From positions 2,170,001-2,234,000 of the forward strand of contig JAQSEB010000002.1 of assembly GCA_030063045.1 (NCBI GenBank): a stretch of 64,000 nucleotides of DNA. Reading direction: 5' to 3'. The stretch comes from Pratylenchus scribneri. Taxonomy: Eukaryota; Nematoda; Chromadorea; Rhabditida; Pratylenchidae. How positions within the stretch are numbered: position 1 is the stretch's first letter; every line of letters starts with the position of its first letter. The translations under genes were made by a program, and so were the position numbers. Shown here in pieces: positions 47,582-60,605 of this stretch. The notes below the pieces were generated by a model that saw nothing but the letters and a program-made list of their open reading frames with translations, did not search any database and had not been told where the DNA came from.

Positions 47582-47835
47582 AGCTTATCGAATTTGGGGT
47601 TTGGGTCCCCCTTTTTTGTTGAGAAAGGAAATAATGAAGGTCCCCTTTTTGGATCATCAACATTAGGGTTAGGGTCATTAGGGATTGATTACCTGGGATG
47701 ATTCCTCTCATTGAATGACCCTACATTACCATAACCCTAATGCTTATGATTATGACCTAAAGGGGAGAACGGGGAGAACCTTAATTTTTTCCCAGTTGAC
47801 CCAAAAAAATCTGCCCCGGGATATCCGATAAGCAT
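47582..47835. repeat. foldback/MITE-like repeat with telomere-like core
   Basis: Ends GCTTATCGAAT and, inverted, ATCCGATAAGC. The core is itself inverted: CATTAGGGTTAGGGTCATT at about 47661-47680 and AATGACCCTACATTACCATA with AACCCTAATG at about 47713-47743. No ORF and no clear target duplication. The rest of 47449-48597 has no gene that I can support. Confidence 0.5.
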
Positions 47836-48597
47836 CGAATTTTTTTCCTGAAAACAGTAAGCATATGAAAATATTATATTTGATTATTCACTGTCAAATG
47901 TCAATGCCAAGCCATTTTATTCCTATATTCGAATTTCATAGCACATAATTAGTGGTTTTAACGCGTCATTTTATTAGGTGAGTCAGTCAAAAAATACTCT
48001 TTTAAAATAATGATTAGAAAGATTATTTATGACAATTCCATTCCGCCGGAATTCCCCTCCCAAACTATTCTCCCAAGTCCCAAAAATTGATAAGAATATA
48101 GGACGCATTTTCGATTAAAATAATATAGATTGGATTTTGGATGGAGAGAGCACATGTATTTTATTTAATATTGATATTTTTGCTTCAACAAATAAAAATT
48201 TTCAGGTCAACAAATTCCACCAAAATATTAATTTTCGGATGCCCATTTTTTGAATTAAGTTAACACTTTTTTAATAATTTGAAAATTTTTTGTGGCCTTT
48301 AAGTTAAAAAATTTTTAATAGCCCATAAATTGGGCAGGCATTTTGCTGACATTTTTTTTGAAAAAAATAACATTAATAATAAGAAGCTGGAAATTAACAG
48401 AAGGGTATCCCAAGCTAATTAACTTTTATGGTTAAATTAATATATAAAATTTAAATTAATAATTGGTATCCAAAATCCTTTCATTATCACCTCGCGATAT
48501 CCTTTGGCTTTGAATTGATTTAACCTCAATTTTTAATTTGATAGAAGTTTGCTTGATTTTGAATGTGGCCTGCATAATAGCCCTTGGAGTCTTTGTC

Positions 48598-51500
48598 ATG
48601 AATTTGTTTCATTCCATTCGCTCATTGTTTGGCAATAATTCATCAGTTGGAAGCACCGAGAATGGCCAAGTCAATGGCCATCCAAATCGCCTACAAATTA
48701 ATCCAACTGCCTATTTACTATACAACAGTCAAACTGGAATGAGCAAAGAGAGGCGGAAATTTTTAATCGGTTTGACTCATAAATGGATAATTATATTGAG
48801 GCTTTTATTTGAATATTTGCCATTAAAAACTTTTCTTGGTTTAATTTTTTGAATTCCTCAAATATAAAATGTGTCCTTTTCCTTCACAATTGCTGAAAAA
48901 TGCCAAATTTTAGTGAATATCTTCGATTTTGTCCTTTGCACCCTCCTTTGGTTGTTTTCGGCTGTCACAAAACCGTATAAGACAACATGGCTGGAAACAT
49001 TCCTGAAAGAGATCGATGTTTTTGAACCACATTTCCTCTACAATTCACTTTTCGATTTGGGTTTGCCAATTCAGTTTTATTAAATTAAATGAGAATTGAG
49101 CTATACTTACATTATTGGAAACTACAAAATTGTTCCATGAATAAATTTTTATATAAATTATTATGGACAAATTTTGAGTTAATATAATAAAATATCAAAT
49201 GAAATGATCAAATGCAGGGCTGAATTAATTTGGAAACGTTGTATTTCTAGGAAAATAATTCCGCAGTTTAGTCCTTTCATTTAGCCTATAATTAAATTAA
49301 TATAAGTATTACCAATATCTAGAAATTAGAAGAGTAAATGATGTTCTTGTATTTGTTAAATTTCGGATTAGGGAACGCTGATCCGTTTCCATTATACCGT
49401 TAATTCACTTTTCTCTCACCGGATTATAGTGTTTATTTGGCTATAAGTTTGGGCCAATCTTTGGACATAATTACTGATATATTCGATATTTCCCATATAT
49501 TTGATTATTCAGCATTGCTCGCCTTTTTCCGCATGCTAGTCCTCCTTTTCTCCTATGCTTGGATCAAATGCGATCATTGGTTTTTCCATTATAATTTAAT
49601 TAATTAATTAATTAAAATTAATTTGGGCTTCCTGTCGCCTTGACCACTGCAGTTTCAACCCTTTTTATTGGCATCAAAATTTTCTTCTTTTTCGACAAAG
49701 ATAAAGGCTCAATGCAACAAGTTTGTTCCTTACAAATTGGAAATTTTAATATAAATTGTTTTGTTATATAAACCGTTGAGCATTGATAGTTTCCGAAAGC
49801 CACTAAGAAATCTTTTTTAACAAATTAAATAAAAAGATTTAAAATTATTAGGAGAATAAATCAAATAAATATTATTTATTTTCTAGTCGCTAGTGATCAT
49901 TGCCTCACTTTGTGTTGCCTGGTTCGAACTTTGGCTAATGCCATTCCGCGTGCTTGAGAGGGAACAGCAAAGAGACATGTTTGTTGGCATACAAAAATTA
50001 TTATCCATTCTATGGGAATTGAGCTAATTTAATAGATTTCATGATTTATGAATATCAAAAATTAGATAATATTAATTTGCACTCATAAATGTTGACCATA
50101 AATTTTCAGTGGAGTTGAGGCCGGCGGAGCGGATTCAGAACGGCGAATGACGGCGCAGGCTTTAATCCGCCAAATCATCACAAATGAGGAGGAACTTTTC
50201 CAAACTGCAATGGAGGCCGATTCCAGCGGTTAATCAAATAATTAATTTAAAAACAAAGTTTTAAATTCTTTTGTAGATGACAATGAAGATAGATGCAAAA
50301 ATGTGAGCAGAATTGGCAAAATTTCGCGTCGAAAATGCAAAGAGGCAATTGCGAGGGCACAAAATGAGGCGAATTTCTTGATTAATGGCGTTCATAGTTG
50401 GAAAGTTTTGCAACAAGGAGGCGAAAATTTGCCAGATGTGAGACTTAAATTTTCAATTTATAATTTATTTATTTTATTTCAATTAATTACTTTATCAATA
50501 TTTTATTTATTCCTCATTAATTAATTATATTATATTTTTATTTTTTATTATTTAAATTAATATCCACTATAATTTTTATTCCTCATTTCAGATTCGTTAC
50601 CACGATCCAACGAATAGCTATTATGTCAAAATTGAATTCAACAATTCGCCCAGAGGTATATATTAATTTGACGTTTTAAAAATTATATTCCCCCATTTGA
50701 AGCTGTTTTCAATGCTATTTGGAAAGAAAGTCAAAAATGGAATATGCAAATTTTGGAGTCCCGCATAATTGCAGGTAACGGAGTGGGGACATATCGTTAA
50801 ATATTTACTAATATTTTCACAGTCGTTGATCCAACAACGGATATTGTTATCACTGTGACAAAAGCATCTGGCGGAGGTTATATTGCGCCAAGGTTACATT
50901 TTTTCTGGGATTTTGGAATGATTATGACCGTATATAATCCTTCAATACCCATACGGAATTATTTTTCAATTCCTAAAAATTGGGAAAAATTAATTCCTTA
51001 ATTTGTAGAATATTTTTAATAAATTATAGTGGATTTTTTAATCTTTCGGGAAGTAAGAAAATACAATAAAAAATAATTTTGCCAGAAGATTTGGGCACCC
51101 GAAATTTAGAATAAGGAATTAATAGATATTAATCGAGTATATAGATTAATTAAATCCCATCCCAATAATTTGAGAAATCCCCTTAAATTTAAATCCTTCC
51201 AATTTTCAAAGGCATTTCATCGACATTCGCCGTTTCATTGAGGATCCATCAGGCAATGTTTTCATTGGGTGTTATGTGTCCGTGGATTCGGCCGAGGATG
51301 GAGGGCATCAACAGCCACAGAAACCAGCGAAACGATATCCAATCAAAGGGAAGGGCGGACCCGAAGTTAGGTATGAACTATGAATAAATGGCATTTAATT
51401 AATTTTATTGTTTATTTTGTCATATTTATAGGAATGTATTTTTTTATTTATTCAGAGGCCGTAATGGAGTGAATATGATTCGAATTACACAAATTGGTGA

Positions 51501-51880
51501 GAATAAAGCACTCTATGAATGGATTATGAACACCGATTTGAGGGTGAGAATGCATTTTAATAAATAATTAAAATTAATTTATTTATAAATTTTAAAGTAA
51601 ATATTTTTCTAAAATAAAACCATTAATATTTCGAGAAAACTGTTAAAAATATATTTAAATACAAATTAAAATTTTTAACGGAAATAATAAAAACAAATTT
51701 AAAAATAAAATTAATTTTTCAGCTCACCATTCCCAGAATGTTGATCAGAAGGGTGAGTTATTTTACAAAATTACATTAAATAATTTTAAAAATTAATTAA
51801 AGACAATTACTGGATTCTTCGTGGACTATACACGAATGTTGGCAGCATTCTTGGCAGAAAATCCAACTGGAATTAAATGA
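48598..51880 (+). CDS. STARD3/MLN64-type protein (MENTAL + START domains)
   Basis: First ATG in frame is 48598; an upstream TTG frame is not used. N-terminal polar leader, then the four-helix MENTAL membrane domain: SKERRKFLIVNIFDFVLCTL and LLWLFSAVTK, HFLYNSLFDLALLAFFRMLV then LLFSYAWIKC, VALTTAVSTLFIGIKIFFFF, and SLVIIASLCVAWFELWLMPF then RVLERE. A linker (DSERRMTAQALIRQIITNEE) leads to the START domain from about 50300: WKVLQQGGENLPD, YYVKIEFNNSPRAVFNAIWK, RIIAVVDPTTDIVITVTKAS, HFIDIRRFIEDPSGNVFIGC, MIRITQIGENKALYEWIMNT, ending AAFLAENPTGIK. Known role: late-endosomal sterol binding and transfer at ER contacts. The exon join near 49580-49640 (DHWFF to VALTTAV) lacks a canonical acceptor. 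Otherwise about fourteen exons join cleanly. Confidence 0.88.
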
Positions 51881-52178
51881 ATCATTCCATCATTAATAAT
51901 TTCCCATTTTGCACATATCAAAAATAAAATTTTCATTTATGCAAATTTTCAAAAATTTTTATTTATTTTTATTATACTTATTCTGAAAATAAAATGAAAA
52001 TATTTTTATTTGAATTGCCAATTAAATATTTTATTATAAAATAATTTTAATTTTATTGAAAATAATTAATTCCAGTTGGGATATGGACACGAAATTCAAA
52101 CGTCGAATTTAATTTGTTTTTGGAATTTAAATAAATGAAAGACAAGAAAAAGAAAATGTGGAAAGAAAGGATGGTACT

Positions 52179-55100
52179 TTAAGGTTCAATTGTTGTTGAT
52201 GGACTTATCGGCATTGGGGCCATTGAGCTCATCAAAATCCACTCATTTCGAAGTAATTCATCAGCAGTCAATCGGGAATGGGGGTTGGCCACAAGCATCC
52301 CCAAAATTAGTTGTTTCGCTTCTGATGAATAAATTTAATGTTTTTTGTTGAAAAGAAATATGTTATTGGATGGAAAAATATACAATAATTCAATTGTAAT
52401 TATTTAATTTCATTTGAAAATTCCCATTAAAAAATATACATTTGAATTAGTTTTTGATAATTCGTCATTCGAATAATAAGTTCAAAAAAATTTATTATTA
52501 AATAACTGACTGAATGTGATTCGATTCCAGCAAGGCATTTCAAAAGTGATTTTGGCCCGAACAATTTGCTTGAAAAGCTGGGCTCGATCCACGCATCGAA
52601 ATGGGGCAAAACCGGCCAAACCTTTTTTTGAAATTAGATCAATATTAATTTTTAACAAATTACAAATGTGCAAAATGATGCCCAATGACCATATGTCAAC
52701 TTGGACTCCATAGCCCTCTTGGGTTAACACTTCCGGCGCAACATAGGTTGGGGTGCCGCAAACTGAAAGGCAAATATAATATTTTTTTGTGATTTTTTTT
52801 TTGTATAATCTCAACAAGGAAAACTTAATTTTGTCAATTTAATTGCATTTTTATATAGAAAAAAATATTAAAATTTTCTAAAATTCATTAGCAAATTTCA
52901 AAATTCCATCACATTTAATAAAATTTTTTCCTAATGCATATTTAAAAAAACGATATTCTAATTTACGAAGGTAGATAAAGAAAATTTAATTTTATTTAAT
53001 AAATAATTCACCCCGATACAATGGGCCAATCACAACACATGCTAGTCCAAAATCACTTAATTTGACAGTGGAATCAGCGCATAATAGAATATTTTCTTTA
53101 AATTTAATCTTAAAATTAATTTTGAAAAAATTATTCACCAGGCTTCACATCCCGATGAACTATTTGTCGACGATGGAGGAATGCAAGGGATGAAGCAATT
53201 TGCCGAATTATTTGGGCTGCAGAACGTTCACAAAGACGACCAACTCGTTTGATTGTTTCGAAAAGATCGCCCTTCTTAAATATTTTATTGAATATATTGA
53301 AATTATTTTATAAAATCGAAAGAGACAAAATTTATTCAAAAAAATCATGCCGATAATTGGATGGAAGAGATTTTGATAATTTAAAGAAAAAAATAATAAT
53401 TTTATTCATTAAGTCCATCGCCTGTTTTGCTTAAAATAATTCCGCCTGTTTTGCTTAGAATAATTCCGCCTGTTTTACTTAGAATAATTCCGCCTGTTTT
53501 ACTTAGAATAATTCCGCCTGTTTTACTTAGAATAATTCCGCCTGTTTTACTTAGAATAATTCCGCCTGTTTTACTTAGAATAATTCCGCCTGTTTTACTT
53601 AGAATAATTCCGCCTGTTTTACTTAGAATAATTCCGCCTGTTTTACTTAGAATAATTCCGCCTGTTTTACTTAGAATAATTCCGCCTGTTTTACTTAGAA
53701 TAATTCCGCCTGTTTTACTTAGAATAATTCCGCCTGTTTTACTTAGAATAATTCCGCCTGTTTTACTTAGAATAATTCCGCCTGTTTTACTTAGAATAAT
53801 TCCTCCTGTTTTACTTTACTTAGAATAATTCCGCCTGTTTTACTTAGAATAATTCCGCCTGTTTTACTTAGAATAATTCCGCCTGTTTTACTTAGAATAA
53901 TTCCGCCTGTTTTACTTAGAATAATTCCGCCTGTTTTACTTAGAATAATCCCGCCTGTTTTACTTAGAATAATTCCGCCTGTTTTACTTAGAATAATTCC
54001 GCCTGTTTTACTTAGAATAATTCCGCCTGTTTTACTTAGAATAATTCCTCCTGTTTTACTTTACTTAGAATAATTCCGCCTGTTTTTTACTAACTTTTTA
54101 AGAATAAATAATATTATAATAAAATTTTATTTTATTAAAATTTTTCCCATTGGTTGCAAACATATGGGAAACTTTTAAAAAAAAGATCTCGAAAATCGGT
54201 CCAGTAGGAGTCTCCATCTTGAAAAAATTTTACGTAACTCAAAATTTTTATATATATATATATAAATAATATTAGTTTTTAATAAATTTTTAATTTCCAT
54301 AAAACAAGCCTGTGCATATTCAAAAACAAGAAAATAATGATTCTGGCATTCATAGGCATCGACGAGACGGCAAATGTTTCGATGTCGAGATCGCTGGAGG
54401 AGGGCAATCTCGTTGGTCACAAAATGCAATTTGCCTCGCATTCGTTGCTTGTCAATTTCCTTATTAATAAAATTTATGGAATTATTTTGTAGAATTTTAT
54501 AAAATATTTTTAAAATTATATTAAGTATAATTTCGCCCATAATTTTTTTTTAATAAAAAGATAAATTTTATTTGATTTAATGAAATTTTGATTAATTTTT
54601 TAAAATTACAAAAAAAATATTTAACTCACTTTGACTGCATATTTGGCACCATATTCCGAATTGTAGACCAAATACACGTCAGAAAAATTGCCTTGGCCAA
54701 TTTGTGACCCAGATGATTCAAACATTTTATAGAAAGATGATCTACCCGGAAGGCGAATGATTGAATCGGCCTTAAGAAAAATGTGAAGCGTACATATTTT
54801 TGAATTAAATTGTCATCTTTTTTTTAATTTTTATAAATAGTTTTCTACATATTATTAATAAATAAAATTCTAAAATGTACCGGCAATATTTTCTCATTTC
54901 GATGTCGTTCGGCTGAATCTGGAGCATCCATTTTTTGTTCTTTTTCGCCCAGTTCCATGAAATTTTCGCATTCAACTTTATCCGAATCCAAATTCTCTTT
55001 TGCACCATTTCGACGACCCAACGAATTTGAGCCTAAAATTAATAAAAATTTATTAAGAAAATAAGAATAAAAATGTTGTTATTATTTAAATAAAATTTAT

Positions 55101-55355
55101 AAGAATGATTATGAAAAAATAGAAAAATTAATAACTTAAAAATAATATTGAATAAAAATTAATCCAAAAATTAATCCTTCCCCTCCCAAACTTGCCTCTT
55201 CTACTCGGTCTTCCATTTTTGTTAATTGAATTTTTGCCTCGCCCATCTTCTTTTGGCAATATTTTTGGCCCATTAGCTTGTCCATTTTGGCGTCGTCCCA
55301 AACTGGCTGAATCCCTTCTGCTGCTCATTGAAAGCTGTTTTCCTACACCTTCCAT
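52179..55355 (-). CDS. CaMK-group Ser/Thr kinase, doublecortin-like-kinase type
   Basis: Starts [20 protein letters not shown] (55355) with a basic leader. A GC-donor intron (55195-55033) joins PSRRG to [14 protein letters not shown]. Kinase domain: [20 protein letters not shown] then YAVK (glycine loop and catalytic Lys), [20 protein letters not shown] (Glu of helix C), [79 protein letters not shown], and [12 protein letters not shown]-lobe: [20 protein letters not shown] ending TTIEP at TAA 52181-52179. All catalytic residues are present. The [16 protein letters not shown] stretch is characteristic of DCLK/ZYG-8 kinases. No doublecortin domain precedes it in this model, as in DCLK3 or short isoforms. 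One intron contains a 27-unit minisatellite plus a dispersed repeat. Confidence 0.85.
53426..54085. repeat. 24-bp minisatellite, about 27 units, intronic
   Basis: Unit on the plus strand reads AATTCCGCCTGTTTTACTTA plus GAAT, the reverse complement of the TAAAAC-type unit at 15044-15665. Two units carry the same TCCTCCTG change with a CTTTA insertion, about 244 bp apart, so a ten-unit block was probably duplicated. It lies inside the kinase gene, between the VFEYAQ and KGDLFETI exons. Because 24 is divisible by three it creates a spurious long ORF of IIPPVLLR repeats. Confidence 0.95.
54141..54266. repeat. dispersed repeat, short copy
   Basis: About 125 bp nearly identical to 45547-45670 and in the same orientation, directly beside the 24-bp minisatellite inside the kinase intron. 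It ends in a (TA)n run in both copies. Confidence 0.85.
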
Positions 55356-57131
55356 TTTCTCCCAATTTTGCGATTTTGTGGATGAAATGAATTTGGCCTA
55401 AAGTGCCCGACGAATGAGGGAAGGGATGCCGTCCAAGGGAAATGGCCATCTAATAGCGGTCAGTAGGCTGACTGGCTGGCACTACCTTTGGCCCCTTCCA
55501 CTCTCTTTTTCCTTTTCCTTTCACCGCTTAAAAAGGTGCCAGCCGGTGGCCCATTCGGCCATTCAATGACAGCCGGCAGCTGGCCTCCTTAAAGAGAAAG
55601 CCGCCTTAATGATGGTTAAAAATAAGCGAGGGTGAAATTGGGATTGGCACGGAATTTGACGGCAAATCCATGGAAATTATTTGCATTAAAATTATTTAGG
55701 GAAAAATATTTTAAAATTATAATTACAACAAACATTATTATTTTTTAATTTCACTATCATATTTCAATAAAATATTAAAATTATTTTGAATAAAAATTTC
55801 ATTTAAATTTATTTTAAAATATAATATAATTTCTCATCGGCTTTCGGTCGCTATCGGCATTGAATCAATTTCTCCCATTTTGGTTTTTGGACACAATTGC
55901 AAAGGGTACACAAAATTGGACATTTTACTGTATTATTTATTGAGATTTTCGTTTTTTTAAGTTGTAAATTCCAAAGATGGGCGCAGTTTGGAATTTGGAG
56001 CCCATCCTTTGATTTCGAAAAAAATAAATATTAGTTAAAAGCTTTTGAATAGTTTCGACCGGCGTCATTTTTTGTAATCAGCGTTCAATTTTGTTTTTTT
56101 TTTTTATATTTTTAAAGAAAACCAATTTAGCAGAATCAAATAACTTTTAAAATAAAAGAATCAATAAAAATCGATTCATAAAACATTTAAAATTTTAAAG
56201 TATTTCTTTCTTTCTTGATCCAATTTTGAACATTTTATTTTTATTAAATTTATGCGATAATAAAAAATCAAAAAAGCACAAAATTTATTTGCCATTCTCC
56301 TCCATCAATCTATCCAATATTTACCATGCATTCATTTTTTATTCTCATAAAAATGCATAATTCAAATTTCAAATTCATTTCGTCTTCTTTAAAAATTTGA
56401 TTTTTTTTTTAATTGCCCAATCAAATTATTTTTATCTTTTTGTGAATGATTTCATTAAAAATTTTCTCTTTCTTTGTATAATTTGTGAATCCCATTTATA
56501 TGAATATTTGAAAATTTGTTTCCTCATTTAAAGATTTTTAAAAATCTTTATTGAAATTATAAAATAATTTAAAATCAAAAATATTTTTTAGTATACCATA
56601 ATTTTCGCTTCTTTATAATATATATATACCGACTAATAAATTGTTTATCCTCTCGAAATTATTTATACAGCTTAAACTGAACAATAAATTAGACGAGAAT
56701 CGGGAATGCTCACAAAATGCGTCTCTTGACTTTCCCAATCCCAAAATTTTATGATTATTCATTGGTGAATCACGAATTAAATTAATAATATTAATATGCT
56801 ATTTTTATTTATAAATATCTTTGGTTACCTATTTTCACGTCAATTCCCAATTGTTTTTGGTTATTTTTGTTTGAATTCCTCTTTCATTTTATTGTATTAT
56901 CATAGTTTCCAAATATTCTGTGCTCCCTTTCACAAAATTATGCAAATCCATTGAACCAAATATGGGGGTTACCCCTTGTTTATGATTTGCAATAAATATG
57001 CCAGCAGCACAATTCATCGATTAAATTAATCAATTAATTTGTCTCCTCCGTCCCAATTAAACATTCAATTAATCATTGTAAATTTAAGTTTTCTTTCCTC
57101 ATTAATTCAATTTTGGCCTCTTCACTTCAAA
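55356..57131. other. divergent intergenic region
   Basis: About 1.8 kb between the 5' ends of the kinase (-) and bestrophin (+) genes, so it should hold both promoters. The first 250 bp (55400-55640) is noticeably GC-richer, with repeated GCCAGCCGG/CAGCCGGC phrases. The rest is AT-rich. No RNA gene or ORF supported. Confidence 0.5.
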
Positions 57132-60081
57132 ATGACTGTCTCCTATAATTTGGACATGTCCACTTCGACAAGTGGTTCATTTTTGCGCATTTTATTCCGA
57201 TGGCGGGGATCCGTCTGGAAATCGGCAAGCCTCACTTTATTTTAATTTTTTTTATTATTTTTTTTAAAGAAAATAATAAATCAATTCCAAATTAGGTACT
57301 AAATGAATTGATTGTTTGGACAGCAATGTTTTACACAGTATTTGCCATTTATCGGTTTGTCCTTTCCGAGGATGATCAAAAGGCATTTGAAAGTGTGGCC
57401 AAACATGTGAATGAAAAAATGGATTTATTGCCATTGCATTTCATGTCAGTTTCTTCAAAATTTTATTATTTATTTATATGATTTTTAAATTTATTTCTTA
57501 ATTTTTAAAAATTAATTTTTCATATTTTTTAGACTGGGCTTCTTCGTCACAATTATCGTTGATCGGTAGAAAAATTTAAATTTAAAAAATTAAATAAATA
57601 ATAATAATATATTAAAAAATTAATATTTTTATTTCCCTAAATTTTCTTCAGTTGGAAACAAATTTTCCAGAACATTGGTTTTGTGGACAGTGCCGCCTAT
57701 TTTATTTGCACATATATTCGAGGCACTGATCACGAAATTCGGATGGCACGTCGAAATTGCATTCGGCAAATATACAAAAATATTAAAAATATTTTTTCGA
57801 TATTTTTGTAGTTATTTATGCTTGACTCAAGTGCTCGTTCTCCGCGATATTTCAATTCAAGTGCGAAAAAGATTCCCGAATTTGGATTCCCTCATCGATT
57901 CGGGTCTAATGAAGGTATGTAAAGAATAAAATTTGATATTTTTAAAATTAATTCGCCTTTTTGTAAAGCAAAATGAACGAGAAATGATGGATAAAGTGAG
58001 GAATGGATTCAGCAAATATTGGATGCCAATTCATTGGACATTCACAATTTGCCATGAAATGCGGATTAAAGGGAATATTGCGGCTGATGTCCTTTTGAAT
58101 AGTTTACTTCAGGAAATCAAATTATTCCGAGAGGTGAACCCAAAATTTTTATATTTTGTTTATACAATATTAAAAGTCAGTTAAAAAATTTTATTTTAAA
58201 ATTTTTTGAATTATTTTCTTATTAATTTAAATAATTATCATTATTTGTTTTAGAAACTTCAAACCCTTTGCAATTACGATTGGGTGCCTGTTCCATTAGG
58301 TTGAGTTAATTTAAAGAATAAATTTATATGCTTAATATTTAAATTCCATTTTTAAGCTTATCCGCAAGTCGTATTTTTGGCTGTCCGAATTTATTTCCTT
58401 CTTTGCCTTTTCTGTCGCCAATATCGTTGGCACGAAAATGCCGATACACAAAATCAAGTACAAATTGAATTGAATTGGACATTTATAAATTCACTTTTCA
58501 TAGGTTGACCGAGTATTGCCCATCATGACAATGCTACAATTTTTCTTCATAATGGGTTGGCTGAAAGTAGCTGAAGCATTATTGAATCCGTTGGGAGAAG
58601 ACGACGACGACTATGAATTTGAGTGCATTTTCCTCCTAAATAATTAAAATTAAATTAAATTGAAATGTTCCCTTCGAATATTTATTTTTTAACAAAATAA
58701 TTTAATATTATTTTGGCCATATTTAAAAAATATCTTCATATATACATAATTTTAGGCAACTACATAATCGACCGAAACATCGCAATCGCCATGACCATGG
58801 TCGACGAATGTTTTGATCAAAAGCCTGAACAAATGCCTGGAGGTAAATAAAATAAAGGGCTAAAACTTATATTTTATCGAATTATTTCATTTTAATTAAT
58901 AATATAATTAGAAATAATAAATTTGATTATTTTATTGATATTCAGATTCGCCAGATGATGATGGCGATGCCAAAGAATTGTTGGCATATTCTGAATCGGC
59001 GGCCTCCCAACCTCAACATCCCCTGGTCGGATCGGCAACAATGAGCAATTTGCCTCAAGAAAAACAACATATTCGAATGGTGCATAGACAACCCAGTCAA
59101 ATGGATGGAAATGAATTGAACGGTAATATCAGATGGAATTTGAGTGAATTTATTCTATTTTTACTAATTAATGAAAATTTGAGGTAATGCCATAAGAAAG
59201 TCCCTAAATGTTGTTTAAAATATTATTTTTAATTTTATAATGAAAATAGCCGTTAGAAAAAGTGGCTATCCTCGCGTCATGCTAGTCTTAATTTATAATT
59301 TTGGCCGAATTTTGGTCCTCAGATCAGTCTCAAATTACCATCTAAAAATAAAAATAGTCAGTATTAAAATTCAAATTTTTTAAAGAAAATATGGCCTCTG
59401 CCTGTCCATCCACAAATGCATTGCCCCGTCGTTCCACCAATGTTCTGCTCCGGCGAATGTCCACAATTTCTTTGGGTAAATTGCGCGCAATTCGTCAATC
59501 CATTTCATTGCCAATTCGTGGCGGAGAAAAAGAAAAGAATGGTGGAGGAAAAGTTGGCGGAATTGAGGTGGGAAATTGGACAATTATTGCTTAATTTATA
59601 ATTTCATTTAAATAAATATGTTAATTCATTCAAAATTAAATCAATTTAAAATATTAAATTATAGAAAAATGGGACTGCTATCAAAGGCTGGTCCATGGAT
59701 TTTGATGATGGAAAATCTATTGTCGAGATGGAAGCAAATGGACAACAAAAATTCTCAGTTAACGGAAAAGAGCTAAATTTACATGGAATTCCGACGATAG
59801 CAACTGCTCCAGAACTGAGAAGGGTAAAGCATCTTTCTATTAATATTTTTTTTATTTAAATATAAAATTTGAAAGCTTCAACTCATAAAATTATTTTAAA
59901 TTATTTTCAGCAACATTCACTTTCATCCCCTTCGATGGAAGTACGGTCCCTTCAATTGCATCATTTGGAACCACTTAGCGAGGAAAAGGACATTTTGCCG
60001 GATGAATTTATTGAGATCGCTGGAATCAATTTGCCAACATCGACGGAATTAAATTCATCATCTCAAAAAAATGGAAAATGA
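57132..60081 (+). CDS. bestrophin-family anion channel
   Basis: About thirteen exons from ATG 57132 to TGA 60079-60081. N-terminus [20 protein letters not shown] then [11 protein letters not shown] is the classic bestrophin start. It continues [60 protein letters not shown], then by a GC-donor intron (57766-57811) [20 protein letters not shown] then [55 protein letters not shown]; and [16 protein letters not shown], the acidic Ca2+ clamp, then [20 protein letters not shown]. Known role: pentameric Ca2+-activated Cl-/HCO3- channels of the plasma membrane. The roughly 230-residue tail (from 58950) is Ser/Gln-rich and unconserved. Nematodes carry many bestrophins, so the exact paralog is not assignable. 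Confidence 0.92.
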
Positions 60082-60289
60082 AACAGTGACGATTTGTACT
60101 TATTCATGTGATTAGTAATTTATAATTCCACTTTCTGTGATATTTATTTGATTAATTTTCAATTTTGAGAAATTCACATTTATTAAATATAATTAAAAAT
60201 TATTAAATAAATTAAAAATTATTAAATGGAATAATTTTACAAAATAGTTAAATTAGGAATGATTAATGCTAGATTTTTATCTTTTTTAT

Positions 60290-60605
60290 AAGTTTTCTTT
60301 TTTGGCATTAGGCCTTTTTTTTTCATTTTTGACTTTTTTCCTTTCTTTTTTGTCTTTTTTTTCTTTCTTTTTATCTTATTTTTGGCTTTTTTGCCTTTTC
60401 TTTTTTATCTTTATGTTTTTTTTCTTTTTCTATCTTTCATAATTTTTTTCTTTTTTGGCTTTTATAATTTTTTTCTTTTTTGGCTTTTTTTTTTTTTGCT
60501 TTTTTTCTTTTTCTTGCTTTTTTTTTTTTTTTTGTCTTTTTTCTGGCTTTTTTTCTTTGTATTTATTTTTCTTTTTTATTTATTTTTTTTTTTCTTTTTT
60601 TTTTG
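60290..60605. repeat. polypyrimidine low-complexity tract
   Basis: More than 300 bp of almost pure T with C and occasional G/A (CTTTTTTTC, TTTGGCTTTT, TTTGTCTTTT phrases). It makes a spurious Phe/Leu-rich ORF. Remaining parts of 60082-61072 contain no gene that I can support. Confidence 0.9.

Noticed and set aside
53427..53828. 133-codon ORF of IIPPVLLR repeats
   Set aside because: Pure product of the 24-bp minisatellite (24 is divisible by three) inside the kinase intron; no flanking coding signal.
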